Shown here: positions 16,734 to 26,105 of the stretch, one piece after another | Position numbering within the stretch: the first letter of the stretch is position 1 | Layout of the letters: the number at the start of each line of letters is the position of its first letter | Assembly (NCBI GenBank): GCA_031271465.1 | Contig: JAISVR010000010.1 | Location: forward strand, 59,707 to 123,706 | Direction: 5' to 3' | DNA length: 64,000 nucleotides | Source: Prevotellaceae bacterium | GTDB taxonomy: Bacteria; Bacteroidota; Bacteroidia; Bacteroidales; Paludibacteraceae | The notes under the pieces: model-generated | What the model saw: only the letters and a program-made list of their open reading frames with translations | What the model was told of the DNA's origin: nothing | Database searches by the model: none | Made by a program: the position numbers and the translations under genes

Positions 16734-18371
16734 TTATTCTTGCAGATAAGCAAAATACTCTTTCAACTTCTCGGCATTTTCCATGCGAGAAGTTTTTATT
16801 TCGAGCAGGGTGGGGGAGTTGCTGTTGAAAAAAGCGGGTAAAACGCTTGCGAGTTCTGCTTCGTTGTTAGCCCCGAAATATTCCAAGCCATAGCTTTTTG
16901 TAAGCAGTTCGATAGAAACCTGTCGTTGTGTAACTTCAAACAGGCGCGCCATTTCGTCGTCCGGCATTTCGCCGCTGATGTAACGGAAAATGCCGCCGCC
17001 GCCGTTATTAATCACAATGATGCGGAAATCGGGGCGCAGGTAGTTGTTCCACAAGGCGTTGCTGTCGTATAGAAAACTCAGGTCGCCTGTGATGAGCAGC
17101 GTTGGGCGTTGAGCAGCAAAGGCAGCTCCCGCGGCAGTGCTTGTGCAACCGTCGATGCCGCTCGTGCCTCGGTTGGCGTAGCAATCGAAACGGCTGAATT
17201 CCTCAAAAAGTTGTACATAGCGTATCGGCGTACTGTTTGCTATCTGCAAGAGCGTGTGAGCGGGAATGGCATTTTTCAATATCGAGAAAAGTTTTAAATC
17301 GCAATACGCGAGACTGTTTACAAAAAGCTCGTGGCGTTGTTTGGCGACTTCGCTTTGTTGCAACCACTTGTTTTGAAATTTACAAGTTACGGATTTACAA
17401 GTTGCTGATTTAAGAAAATCGACAGGGCTTGCTTTGATTGCTTTCGTGAGGCAACGATAAGTATCGGGTGCGGGGTCGGTGATGCCGATGTGCCAGTGTT
17501 CGCGGGGTTTGCAGTTGCGTAAAAAGGATTTTATCCGTTTCGATACCACTTGTCCGTCGAATGTGATGAGTAGGTCGGGTGCAAATTCGGACAAATCTTC
17601 CTTGGGGATAGTTGCCAGCACGCGGTCTATGCAGCCGACAAAACGCTCGTTGTGCAGATTCGAAGTGCTTTCGCAGAGCACCGTTACACCGTGATTTTCG
17701 GCAAGTTTGCCGAGCAAAGAATTGACTTCCTCATTGGGTTGTTGCTGCCCGACAAGAATCAGGATAGAGTCGAAAGTTGAAAGTTGAAAGTTGAAAGTTG
17801 AAAGTTGAAAGTCAGGTTTTAGGAATTGCAAGTTTTCCGTTTTCCACTTTCCGTTTTCCACTCTATTGTACAGCGGCTCATCGAGCGGAACATTGATGTG
17901 TATGGGCAGGTTTTCGGTGAAGGCGATACGCAAGGCATTTTCACATTCCGTTTTCCACATTCCGTTTTCCACTGTTGTGGAGTATCCGATATAATTTGCA
18001 TAAATATTATGTTGGCGGATGGTTTGTCCGTCAGCCTGGTCAATCCATTCGGGCGGACGGTCGGCGGTGATTACCACCAGCGGAACGCGCTGATAATAAG
18101 CTTCGGCAATGGCGGGTGCGTAGTTGAGTACCGCTGTGCCGCTGGTACAAATAAGCGCAACGGGGCGACGCAATTGTTGTGCCATACCCAGTGCGAAAAA
18201 TGCCGCACTGCGTTCGTCTACAATTGTCAGCAGGCGGATAGTTTCGCAGGCGGCAAATGAAAACGCCAGCGGCGCATTGCGCGACCCGGGCGAATGTACT
18301 ACTTCGCGGATACCTGCCTGCGTACACAGTGCCACAAGTTCGTTAACGGTGGTTTTGTCGGAGAATTGCAT
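16734..18371 (-). CDS. menD: 2-Succinyl-5-enolpyruvyl-6-hydroxy-3-cyclohexene-1-carboxylate synthase MenD
   Basis: ThDP-dependent condensation of isochorismate with 2-oxoglutarate, first committed step of menaquinone synthesis. 545 aa: the N-terminal PYR domain has HSPGSRNAPLAF and IVDERSAAFFALGMA (cofactor-activating Glu); the C-terminal PP domain has GTSGIDGCTSTAAGAA and LLITGDLSFLYD...NNGGGGIF. Two low-complexity insertions are seen. The linker near residue 190 (FQLSTFNFQLSTF) is encoded by six GAAAGTT-type heptamers, and SATCKSVTCKF is encoded by a duplicated TTTACAAGTT unit. Downstream of menF on the same strand with 205 bp between. Confidence 0.95.
   Translation of the reverse strand: MQFSDKTTVNELVALCTQAGIREVVHSPGSRNAPLAFSFAACETIRLLTIVDERSAAFFALGMAQQLRRPVALICTSGTAVLNYAPAIAEAYYQRVPLVVITADRPPEWIDQADGQTIRQHNIYANYIGYSTTVENGMWKTECENALRIAFTENLPIHINVPLDEPLYNRVENGKWKTENLQFLKPDFQLSTFNFQLSTFDSILILVGQQQPNEEVNSLLGKLAENHGVTVLCESTSNLHNERFVGCIDRVLATIPKEDLSEFAPDLLITFDGQVVSKRIKSFLRNCKPREHWHIGITDPAPDTYRCLTKAIKASPVDFLKSATCKSVTCKFQNKWLQQSEVAKQRHELFVNSLAYCDLKLFSILKNAIPAHTLLQIANSTPIRYVQLFEEFSRFDCYANRGTSGIDGCTSTAAGAAFAAQRPTLLITGDLSFLYDSNALWNNYLRPDFRIIVINNGGGGIFRYISGEMPDDEMARLFEVTQRQVSIELLTKSYGLEYFGANNEAELASVLPAFFNSNSPTLLEIKTSRMENAEKLKEYFAYLQE
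17772..17813. repeat. Heptamer tract inside menD (six units)
   Basis: Five perfect GAAAGTT units and one GAAAGTC in tandem, 42 bp, in the linker between the first two MenD domains. A change by one unit would frameshift the gene. Confidence 0.9.
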
Positions 18372-18576
18372 AGATATTAATCTAATTTTTTGGAATTATT
18401 CGTGTTAGTTGTATCCGTCATTACTCTTGTTGGTTGGCAATTGCACAACAACAATTGATTGCCTGCGATACTGCGTCAAGCGCGGCATGACGAATCCTTT
18501 TTGCAAGCCCAAATGAGATAATTCCATTTTTTTAAAATCTTCGCAAAGGTAAAATTTATGTAGAAAACACAAGTAA

Positions 18577-19623
18577 TCAAACAAGCAAATCGACCAGAAA
18601 TTTGGCTTTCAGTTCTGTTTCGGCAAACTCGGCTTCGGCTTCCGATTGTGCCGTGATGCCGCCACCGGCGTAAACAATTGCCTTATTGTCGATCAATTGC
18701 ATGCAACGGATATTGACAAAAAGTTCGAAGTTGCCGTCGGCAGCCACTTTGCCAAGGAAGCCGCTGTATAATGCTCGGTCGTGTTGCTCGGTGTGGATAA
18801 TAAGTTGTTTGGCGGCTTCTTTTGGGTAGCCGCACACGGCAGGGCTTGGGTGCAGCGCGGCGGCAAATGCTCCGGCTTTTCCCGACAAAGCGGCGGCAGG
18901 AAAGTGAAACACGGTTTTCAAGTGCTCCACGCCGCTTGCCGAAACAGTGGCGACGGCTTCGCGTTCGAAGTTTTTTATCCCGAAGCTGTTTAGAATATTT
19001 TCGATATACCGGCTCACAATGGCTTGCTCGTCGACTTCTTTTTCGCTCCACGCAGCAGCTGATTTTTTAGTCCCCGCGAGCGATACGGTGTTCATCTCCC
19101 TGTCCTTGCGGCGCAAAAACAGTTCGGGACTGGCGCCGAGCCACACCCCTTCGCCGGGTAGATTGAGCAAATAGCAATATGCCGCAGGTTGCGCTTCGCA
19201 GAGATGCAGGAAAAAATCCGTTGCCCGATGGCTTATAATATTTTCTACCACTTGTTGCCGCGCGAGAATTGCCTTTTGAACTGTACCGGCATAGATGGCG
19301 GCTTTTATTTTTTCGAATGCGGAGAAATAAGCTCCTTTTAGCTCCTCCGAAAGGAGAGAGGGTGCTATCTGTGTTTTTCGATCGCTTGTATGGGCGGGTT
19401 TCCCTTCTTGGGTGGTATTAAAGAGGGTTTCTTTTCCTCGTAAGCGATATGCTGTACGGTTTTCATTGTCGAAAGGCACAACGATGAAGCTTTCTTCGGT
19501 GAACAGGTTTTCTTGCCCCGAAAAGCGAAATTTCTCTATCGTTTCTGCTTCCAGCAGGCGTATTTCATTGCTATTGGGCAGGCGGTAGGCTACGAATGCT
19601 ATGTTGAGGTTGAAATGCTGCAT
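18577..19623 (-). CDS. menF: Isochorismate synthase MenF
   Basis: Converts chorismate to isochorismate, entry to menaquinone. 348 aa, chorismate-binding domain: WLGASPELFLRR, VSLAGTKK, the VSRYIENIL region, LHPSPAVCGYPKEAA and the C-terminal FVNIRCMQL with YAGGGITAQSEAEAEF are the conserved Mg and chorismate site segments. It is the first gene of the men run. Upstream lies the 21-bp-period array at 19642-19933, so any promoter must sit within or beyond that array. The gap to menD (18372-18576) holds a degenerate REP-like palindrome only. Confidence 0.95.
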   Translation of the reverse strand: MQHFNLNIAFVAYRLPNSNEIRLLEAETIEKFRFSGQENLFTEESFIVVPFDNENRTAYRLRGKETLFNTTQEGKPAHTSDRKTQIAPSLLSEELKGAYFSAFEKIKAAIYAGTVQKAILARQQVVENIISHRATDFFLHLCEAQPAAYCYLLNLPGEGVWLGASPELFLRRKDREMNTVSLAGTKKSAAAWSEKEVDEQAIVSRYIENILNSFGIKNFEREAVATVSASGVEHLKTVFHFPAAALSGKAGAFAAALHPSPAVCGYPKEAAKQLIIHTEQHDRALYSGFLGKVAADGNFELFVNIRCMQLIDNKAIVYAGGGITAQSEAEAEFAETELKAKFLVDLLV

Positions 19624-19641
19624 GTTTTTTTATAGAATAGG

Positions 19642-19933
19642 ATATGCTTAAATATTTTATGAATGTGCTTAAATATTTTTCAATATGCTTAAAGAGTTTG
19701 TCGATTGTTCTAAATTATTTATCGTATGCACTAAAAGATTTATTAATTACATTAAAATAATTTTCAATATGCTTAAAGAATTTATCAATTGTATTAAAAA
19801 ATTTATCGATATGCTTTAAAATTTTTATAAATACGCTTAATTATTTTTCGGTATACTTAAAATATTTATCAATATACTTAAATATTTTATCGGTTTTATT
19901 AATGTTTTTATTGTATTTCCTAAATTATTTCGG
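19642..19933. repeat. Tandem array A, about 21-bp period, 14 degenerate units
   Basis: Units resemble ATATGCTTAAAGAATTTATC; successive starts (19642, 19663, 19683, 19704, 19724, 19746, 19767, 19788, 19809, 19831, 19851, 19872, 19893, about 19913) are 20-22 bp apart. It directly precedes menF. There is no gene in this stretch. Two other 21-bp arrays with unrelated sequence lie at 38552-38866 and 57322-57510. Confidence 0.85.
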
Positions 19934-19965
19934 GATTATTCCTTGATAACTATGTAAAAAGGGTT

Positions 19966-20364
19966 CGTCATTGCGAGGCACGAAGCAATCCATTCCTGTA
20001 CTGAGATTGCTTCGTCGTTCCTCCTCGCAATGACGGGCAGCTGTTGGGTTTTCCTGTCGTTGTGAGTTTACCTTTCCCGTCATTGCGAGGCACGAAGCAA
20101 TCGCGTAATAACAGTCGTATCCTGAGATTGCTTCGTCGTTCCTCCTCGCAATGACGGTATTGCGTTGCTGATTGCTTCGTCGTAGCTCCTCGCAATGACG
20201 GTGCAGTTGTTGGTTTTTCCTGTTGTTACTTTTCTCATCATTCTACTTTCCCGTCATTGCGAGGTACGAAGCAATCCATTCTTGTACTGAGATTGCTTCG
20301 TCGTACCTCCTCGCAATGACGGTATGTGTTGCTGATTGCTTCGTCGTAGCTCCTCGTAATGACG
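19966..20364. repeat. REP-like palindrome cluster, left of GIY-YIG gene
   Basis: Repeated GTCATTGCGAGG-xACGAAGCAATC units, three of them in full inverted pairs of about 70 bp (near 19968-20036, 20081-20156, 20252-20322) plus half units. Short ORFs across it are translations of the repeat and not genes. Confidence 0.95.
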
Positions 20365-20384
20365 GCACGATGTTGGGCTCGTCA

Positions 20385-20687
20385 TTAACTCCAATTTTCT
20401 ATTTCTGTCCACAAATCATTCCATTGCGGATTATGTTCTTCAATAAGTTTCAATTTTGCAGAGCGACTTCCGCCTTTAATGCGTTTTTCTTCTGCAATAG
20501 CTTCTTCTATACTGTAAAAGCCTTTGTAATAAACTAAGGTATGGCAATTGTATTTTGCGGTAAAACTGTTGGGACAAGATTTATTTTTATGTTCCAAAAC
20601 TCTCTTTTTTAAATCGCTTGTTACTCCTGTGTACAATGTGCCATTGCGTTTATTTGTTATTATATATACTGCGCCGCCTCGTTTCAT
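20385..20687 (-). CDS. GIY-YIG nuclease superfamily protein
   Basis: 100 aa single-domain GIY-YIG: AVYIITNKRNGTLYTGVTSDLKKRVLEHK carries the YI...YTG core and the catalytic Arg, and SIEEAIAEEKRIKGGSR holds the conserved Glu helix and Lys. Related to the UPF0213/YhbQ group. These small nucleases may act in DNA repair or recombination, but the role of most is unknown. The gene is enclosed on both sides by clusters of the same REP-like palindromes, which raises the question of a functional link with the repeats. Confidence 0.92.
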   Translation of the reverse strand: MKRGGAVYIITNKRNGTLYTGVTSDLKKRVLEHKNKSCPNSFTAKYNCHTLVYYKGFYSIEEAIAEEKRIKGGSRSAKLKLIEEHNPQWNDLWTEIENWS

Positions 20688-20721
20688 TGTTTTATTGTTT
20701 TTGTTTTTCCGTCATTGCGCC

Positions 20722-21105
20722 TCTTGTCATTGCGAGACACGATGCAATCCATTCTTGTACTGAGATTGCTTCGTCGTACCTCCTCGCAATGACGGGCAGT
20801 TGTTGGTTTTTCCCGTCGTTGTGAGTTTACCTTTCCCGTCATTGCGAGGTACGAAGCAATCCATTTCTGTACTGAGATTGCTTCGTCGTACCTCCTCGCA
20901 ATGACGGTGCAGTTGTTGGTTTTTCCGTTGTTGTTAGTTTACCTTTCCCGTCATTGAGAGGTACGAAGCAATTCATTTCTGTACTGAGATTGCTTCGTCG
21001 TTCCTCCTCGCAATGACGATATGCGTTGCTGATTGCTTCGTCGTTCCTCCTCGCAATGACGGTATGCGTTGCTGATTGCTTCGTCGTAGCTCCTCGCAAT
21101 GACGG
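20722..21105. repeat. REP-like palindrome cluster, right of GIY-YIG gene
   Basis: Three inverted pairs of the same unit as the left cluster (near 20730-20796, 20838-20906, 20949-21018) and two half units. Copies are highly similar, including the GATTGCTTCGTCGT core. Confidence 0.95.
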
Positions 21106-21138
21106 TGCAGTTTTTTGCGGATAACGGGCAGTTTATTT

Positions 21139-24100
21139 TTATCTGGTTAAAAATATAAACCCTTTTTGCGCTTTCGAGCCGTCACCCAGTTCGAGAATGT
21201 AGAAATAAGTTCCCGCGGGCAGTTCGTCGTTGCCGATGTTGCCGCCTTCGTGGTTGCGTCCGTCCCAATTGTTTTGGTAAGGTTTTCCTTCAAACACCTT
21301 ATTGCCCCAGCGGTTGAAAATCAATACCTTGTTGTTGGGGAATTGCTCGATGCCGCGAATGTCGAACACATCGTTCACGCCATCGCCGTTGGGCGAAAAA
21401 CCTTCGGGGATAGCTACCGTCGGCTGTTCGGGCTCCGGTGTATGTATTACGCTAAGCTGGAGTATAATAACACTGTCGCACGAAATGGCGTTTGTCAGCA
21501 CCCGCTGGTACTTGCCCGATGCAGTAAGTTCGTTGCTGCCAAACCAGTAGCTTTCGCCTTCGTCGATGCTGGCATTCAGGCGGGTGGTATCGGTGGTATT
21601 TACCGTCAGGGTGAGTATAACGAGGCTGTCGCAGCCGGCGGCGTTTGTCAGCGTGTCGCGATATTCGTCGGCGATGTTCAGGTTTTTATTGTTGAAGAAG
21701 AAAAACTCGTTGAGGCAAATTGTTTCGGCAATTTTCACCGTGTCTTTTACACATCCGGCAGGCGGATTTTTCACCGTTAAATTCAATATCACCGTGCTGT
21801 CGCAACCAGTTATGGCGTGCTGTAAAAGGCTTGTTACCACGGTGTCCTGCGTTACCTTTGGGAAGTGGAAATTATAGCGTGTGTAGGCACTGTCTTTTAG
21901 TACCTCGTCGCTGATAATATTTTCGATAACAGGGTTGACAAGCAGCGTGAGCATTACCGTGCTGTCGCAGCCGCCTGCCGAAGTGGTGGTGAAGCTGTGT
22001 GAAAACTCACCGGCAATGCTTTGCACGGGCAGGTTGAAGCCGTTTTCGGTGTAAGTTCGGTTTTGACAAATCGTGTCGCGCAGAACGGTGTGTATTTCGG
22101 GTAGTACGGTGATTTCGAGCGTTACAGTGCTGTCGCAACCTGTCGAGCGAAGAAAATTCAGCGTATCGCGGAAAATGCCGGGTTGAATGAGTACAAAATC
22201 CAAACCGTGTTTTTGATAAGCTTCGCCGGCACAAATGGTGTCGGTAACTTTAAGTTCGTATTTCGGGTTTACATGGAGATGAACATCGAATGTAATATCG
22301 CAATCATCCTTGTGTATCGTAACCGGATAAACGCCCGATACGGTTTCGTTCAAGCCGTATTCGCTATAAGTGTCGCCTTCGCAAATGGTGTCGTTAACGG
22401 GTGTCGGTGTGGCAGTATTTACCAGCACGGTTTGTTTTGCTTCTGCCGAGCAGCCGTTTTGCGTAGTAACTATTACGCTGTATTCTGTAGTCTGCGTAGG
22501 GCTTACGGTGATAAAACCGTCGGTAGAGCCGTTACTCCACTGGTAAGTCAAATCGCAGTCGTAGATATTTACTTCGGTTTCGCCGCTGCTGCTACATTCA
22601 TTAAGCAATTCAAATTTTACATTGTTATCTATGGCATATTGATGGGCATAGGAATTTTTAAAACAACGGATAATCACATTGGGGGAATTATAAATAGCAT
22701 TTGGCGCCAAGCTCGTATTTTTATTTATGGTAATATAAGTTAGCTGTGGACAATTGTGAAAAGTCTCTCCGATAGCCTTAAGAGTTGGTGGACAGATAAC
22801 TTCTGTAACATTACTCGACAGGAACGATTTGTTCGCTAACCCCCACACGGTATCGCCATTTATTATGCCGGGAATAATAACCTTGCTATTTAAGCCGGAG
22901 TAAGCATTTGCCAGTCCATCACCTATTACACAATTCTTTGGCAGTCCCCCAAAAGAGGATGTTGTATTAAACTCACTTGCTGCATTTGGCGTAAGCGCAT
23001 TATAATATGTATCATAATCAAAAGCACAGAAATTCTCACATTCTTTTATCAATTCAAATTTGATATTATTGCTTTGTGCATAGTGATGTGCCTGAGAATT
23101 TTCATAACAACGAATAATAACATTGGGCGAATTTTCAAAGGCATAGGAACCTCCAATAGTAACCATCTGTGTAACGCTTTTGGGAATAGTAACATAAGTC
23201 AATGAATTATTATTCCTAAAAGAAACACCAATGTGGAAAACAGTAGGAGGAATAATCACTTCCGTTAGATTAGCACCGTCAAAAACATAATTACTAATCT
23301 CAGTTACCTGTTTCCCGTTTATATTCGAAGGAATAATTACTTTCCCTCCTGTTCCATTATAAGAAGTAAGACTATAGTTAGGACTGGCAGGAATTGATGT
23401 GCCAAAGTCGGCTTCATCGGCAGGTGTCTGTGTATTATACCATGCCTCATAATCGTCTCCGCAGGCAATATCGTTTGCGGTGCCGCCGCTGCCACCGCTA
23501 TTACTGTTGCTGTTGCCTGCGCTGCTACCACCGAGTTCGTTGCCGGTACATATAATTTCAAATTTTATGTTATTTGCTATCGCATACTGATGTGCGTGAG
23601 AACCTTTTCTGCAGCGAATGATTACATTCGGGCTATTGACAAAAGCACCAACAGTTACCAGTGTATATCCGGGGATGGTTACATAGGTCAACTGGCTGCA
23701 ATCGGCAAGGAAATTGTTCCCAACCACCACAACACTTGGCGGAATAACAACTTCTTCCACATTGCTCGACTGGAATGAATAAAGCAGAGCATACGGTTTC
23801 AGACCGTTTATTCTGTCGGGGATAACAATTTTTGTATCCGAACCGGTGTAACTTTGTATTTGACAGTAACCAGTCGTATTCGCTACCGGTAGTGCGGTAA
23901 AGTCGGCAGGGTTACTCTGTGTTTGTGAATCATAATACTTGTCGCTGCATTCGGCTTCGCAGCCATATATCAATTCAAATTTTTCGTTACCCAATGCTGC
24001 GAACAAGTGCGCAGGAGTATTTTGGTAACAGCGGATAATAACATTGGGGCAATTATTAAATAGGGAGGCAGTACCAGTAATATGGACATTGTTAAAAGTA

Positions 24101-26079
24101 ACATAATTCAGAGAGGCACAGTTGTTGAAAGCTCCCGCTTGAATGGACGAAACGCTTGGCGGTATTACCACTTCGGTAATCTGGTTTGATGTAAAAGCGT
24201 TTGCTGCTATTCTAATTACCGGCTTGCCATTGATTTCATTCGGAATAACAACTTTCCCACCGGGACCGTGATAAGCGTCTATTTGACAGGATTCCGGATA
24301 TGTCGTTATATCGAAATCGGACTCACTGGTGGGTGTAAGTGCATTGTATTCGTCTTCAAAATCGGGGCAGATTTTCATGCTGTCGGTCATTGCCCAAAGT
24401 GTAACTTCGTCGCCCGGGTTGCAAAGCACCGTATTTATCGGAGTAATGTGTACTTTGGGTTTGGGCAGCACGCTGAGGGCAAGTGTAACCACACTATCGC
24501 AGTCGAGCGAAGATTCCAAATGTTTGGCATATACAAAATAACCTACACTGTCCTGCCGTCCGAGATTGAAATTATATCGGTTGAAACTTTCGCCCTGACA
24601 AACTTCTTCATTCAGCTGTATGCTGTATGTTTGGCGCGGCGTAATGTTGAGTTGAGCCGTACCGTTTCCGCAACCGTTTTCTCCGCTTAGCGAGAGCGTT
24701 CCCGGCGTAGCGTCGGTAAAATACAACTGTATGGTTTGGTCGTATCTGGAACTTTTGTAGAGTATGGCATTGGCGGGTATAATCCATTCGAAACTTGTAA
24801 GCGATTCTGCTCCGGCAAAAGTGTAGGTAAACATGTCGTCGGTACAGGGAGAGGCTTCACCCTGAATAATGTTGGGCATACTGAGGTTGGCACTTATCGT
24901 AAGCTCAAGCACATTGTAGGTGTCGCATCCGTTTATCGTTCCGGTTTTTATCGTATCGCGGCGTACGCCTACGGCAGGTTTTACAATGTTGAAACCGTTG
25001 GCAATATAATCCTGTCCGTGACAAATGGCTTCTTTAATATGTGTATAGCGTTGTACGACGGTAAGAGTGAGGTTTACTTCCTGATTGCCGGAACAAGCTT
25101 GTGGGTTTATAATCACATTTTGATAGAAATGTGTTCCCACCTTCTGTGGAGGCAGGTCGAAATCATGTTTCGTATAGGTATCTCCCTCGCAAATAATATC
25201 GGTAAAATTGCCGGTTTGCACACTGCCCGAATTGGTAGTAATGTAGGCAAAAAGCGGGAACTGGCAGCCGGTAGCCGAAGTTACTGTGCAGGAAATTTGC
25301 GAGTTGTTGCTCGAGGCGGTATTGAATGTAGCAGTGCGGGTGGTATCGCCGTTGCTCCATTTGTAGCTTTCGAAGTTTTCGGGAGCTTCGAGTGTAAACT
25401 GCGAGCCTGTGCAGGCATTTAGCTGCAAACGGTTTGGAATACACTGTGCCGTGAAATAGGCATAGCCGTAGTGTCCCATCTGCGTGCAGTCGTAGGTAAT
25501 AAACTGTACCTGTACCTGCTGCCCTACAAAACGGCTCATGTCCAAGCCTACATTTGTCCAGTCGCGCCAGCGGACAGGAGTCCACATATTGCCCTGATAG
25601 GATTGAAAGCCCGGAATATCGGGACGAGCCGACACATCGTATTCGGCGCATTCTTCGAGCAGGTCGCCGTTTTGGTCGGTAATTCGGATAACGAAGCGGG
25701 GCTGAGCTACGCCGACATGTCCCGGGTCTTCCATCACCACGGCAAATTTTACCAGCAGCACAGGGTTAGCAGCATCTACCGTAAAGGAGTAGGACAGTGC
25801 TTCGGCTTCTCCACCGACATTCTGATTGCCGAGTTTCACTACCGAAGTTTCGCCCGGAGGAAGTAGCGAGAGTGCATTGCCTGTATTGGGGTCGGTGCCC
25901 TGTGTGCTAATCAGGGTATGCCTGCCGTTTACCACGCCCGGTGTCATAAACGGATTGCTTGTGTTTCCTGTAAATGCCTGCACATTGGCTGCGTTGATAT
26001 TCATAAAATCGGGGCATTGGGCATTTGCTGCGAGGGTGATTGTTGCAACGATTGCAAGTAGAGTTAGTTTGTGTTTCAT
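21139..26079 (-). CDS. Large secreted BspA-type LRR protein with T9SS type B sorting domain
   Basis: 1646 aa. A signal peptide (1-20, ending ANA) is followed by a galactose-binding-like N-terminal region, several Ig/PKD-like domains, four tandem BspA-type LRR modules of about 135 aa, and a chain of repeats with the motif ICEGDTYxxxG...GCDSTVxLxLxV. The last 85 residues (from IPEGFSPNGDGVND, through VLIFNRWGNKVFEG, to GTYFYILELGDG) are a gliding-type (type B) T9SS sorting domain, so the protein is exported by T9SS to the surface or medium. Each LRR module ends in NVIIRC...AHxYA...KFEL. The modules appear to interrupt one Ig-like domain. Adhesion is the likely role, by analogy only. It is last in a set of four similar secreted-protein genes. 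Confidence 0.9.
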   Translation of the reverse strand: MKHKLTLLAIVATITLAANAQCPDFMNINAANVQAFTGNTSNPFMTPGVVNGRHTLISTQGTDPNTGNALSLLPPGETSVVKLGNQNVGGEAEALSYSFTVDAANPVLLVKFAVVMEDPGHVGVAQPRFVIRITDQNGDLLEECAEYDVSARPDIPGFQSYQGNMWTPVRWRDWTNVGLDMSRFVGQQVQVQFITYDCTQMGHYGYAYFTAQCIPNRLQLNACTGSQFTLEAPENFESYKWSNGDTTRTATFNTASSNNSQISCTVTSATGCQFPLFAYITTNSGSVQTGNFTDIICEGDTYTKHDFDLPPQKVGTHFYQNVIINPQACSGNQEVNLTLTVVQRYTHIKEAICHGQDYIANGFNIVKPAVGVRRDTIKTGTINGCDTYNVLELTISANLSMPNIIQGEASPCTDDMFTYTFAGAESLTSFEWIIPANAILYKSSRYDQTIQLYFTDATPGTLSLSGENGCGNGTAQLNITPRQTYSIQLNEEVCQGESFNRYNFNLGRQDSVGYFVYAKHLESSLDCDSVVTLALSVLPKPKVHITPINTVLCNPGDEVTLWAMTDSMKICPDFEDEYNALTPTSESDFDITTYPESCQIDAYHGPGGKVVIPNEINGKPVIRIAANAFTSNQITEVVIPPSVSSIQAGAFNNCASLNYVTFNNVHITGTASLFNNCPNVIIRCYQNTPAHLFAALGNEKFELIYGCEAECSDKYYDSQTQSNPADFTALPVANTTGYCQIQSYTGSDTKIVIPDRINGLKPYALLYSFQSSNVEEVVIPPSVVVVGNNFLADCSQLTYVTIPGYTLVTVGAFVNSPNVIIRCRKGSHAHQYAIANNIKFEIICTGNELGGSSAGNSNSNSGGSGGTANDIACGDDYEAWYNTQTPADEADFGTSIPASPNYSLTSYNGTGGKVIIPSNINGKQVTEISNYVFDGANLTEVIIPPTVFHIGVSFRNNNSLTYVTIPKSVTQMVTIGGSYAFENSPNVIIRCYENSQAHHYAQSNNIKFELIKECENFCAFDYDTYYNALTPNAASEFNTTSSFGGLPKNCVIGDGLANAYSGLNSKVIIPGIINGDTVWGLANKSFLSSNVTEVICPPTLKAIGETFHNCPQLTYITINKNTSLAPNAIYNSPNVIIRCFKNSYAHQYAIDNNVKFELLNECSSSGETEVNIYDCDLTYQWSNGSTDGFITVSPTQTTEYSVIVTTQNGCSAEAKQTVLVNTATPTPVNDTICEGDTYSEYGLNETVSGVYPVTIHKDDCDITFDVHLHVNPKYELKVTDTICAGEAYQKHGLDFVLIQPGIFRDTLNFLRSTGCDSTVTLEITVLPEIHTVLRDTICQNRTYTENGFNLPVQSIAGEFSHSFTTTSAGGCDSTVMLTLLVNPVIENIISDEVLKDSAYTRYNFHFPKVTQDTVVTSLLQHAITGCDSTVILNLTVKNPPAGCVKDTVKIAETICLNEFFFFNNKNLNIADEYRDTLTNAAGCDSLVILTLTVNTTDTTRLNASIDEGESYWFGSNELTASGKYQRVLTNAISCDSVIILQLSVIHTPEPEQPTVAIPEGFSPNGDGVNDVFDIRGIEQFPNNKVLIFNRWGNKVFEGKPYQNNWDGRNHEGGNIGNDELPAGTYFYILELGDGSKAQKGFIFLTR

Positions 26080-26105
26080 AGATATTGTGTATTTGATTTA
26101 TTTTC

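Noticed and set aside
19968..20195. Minus-strand ORF within the REP cluster (TTKQS/HCEERRSNL-type peptide)
   Set aside because: It is a translation of the GTCATTGCGAGG palindromes; the same peptide recurs wherever the repeat occurs.
20839..21099. Second REP-derived minus-strand ORF
   Set aside because: Same artefact; it contains only repeat sequence.
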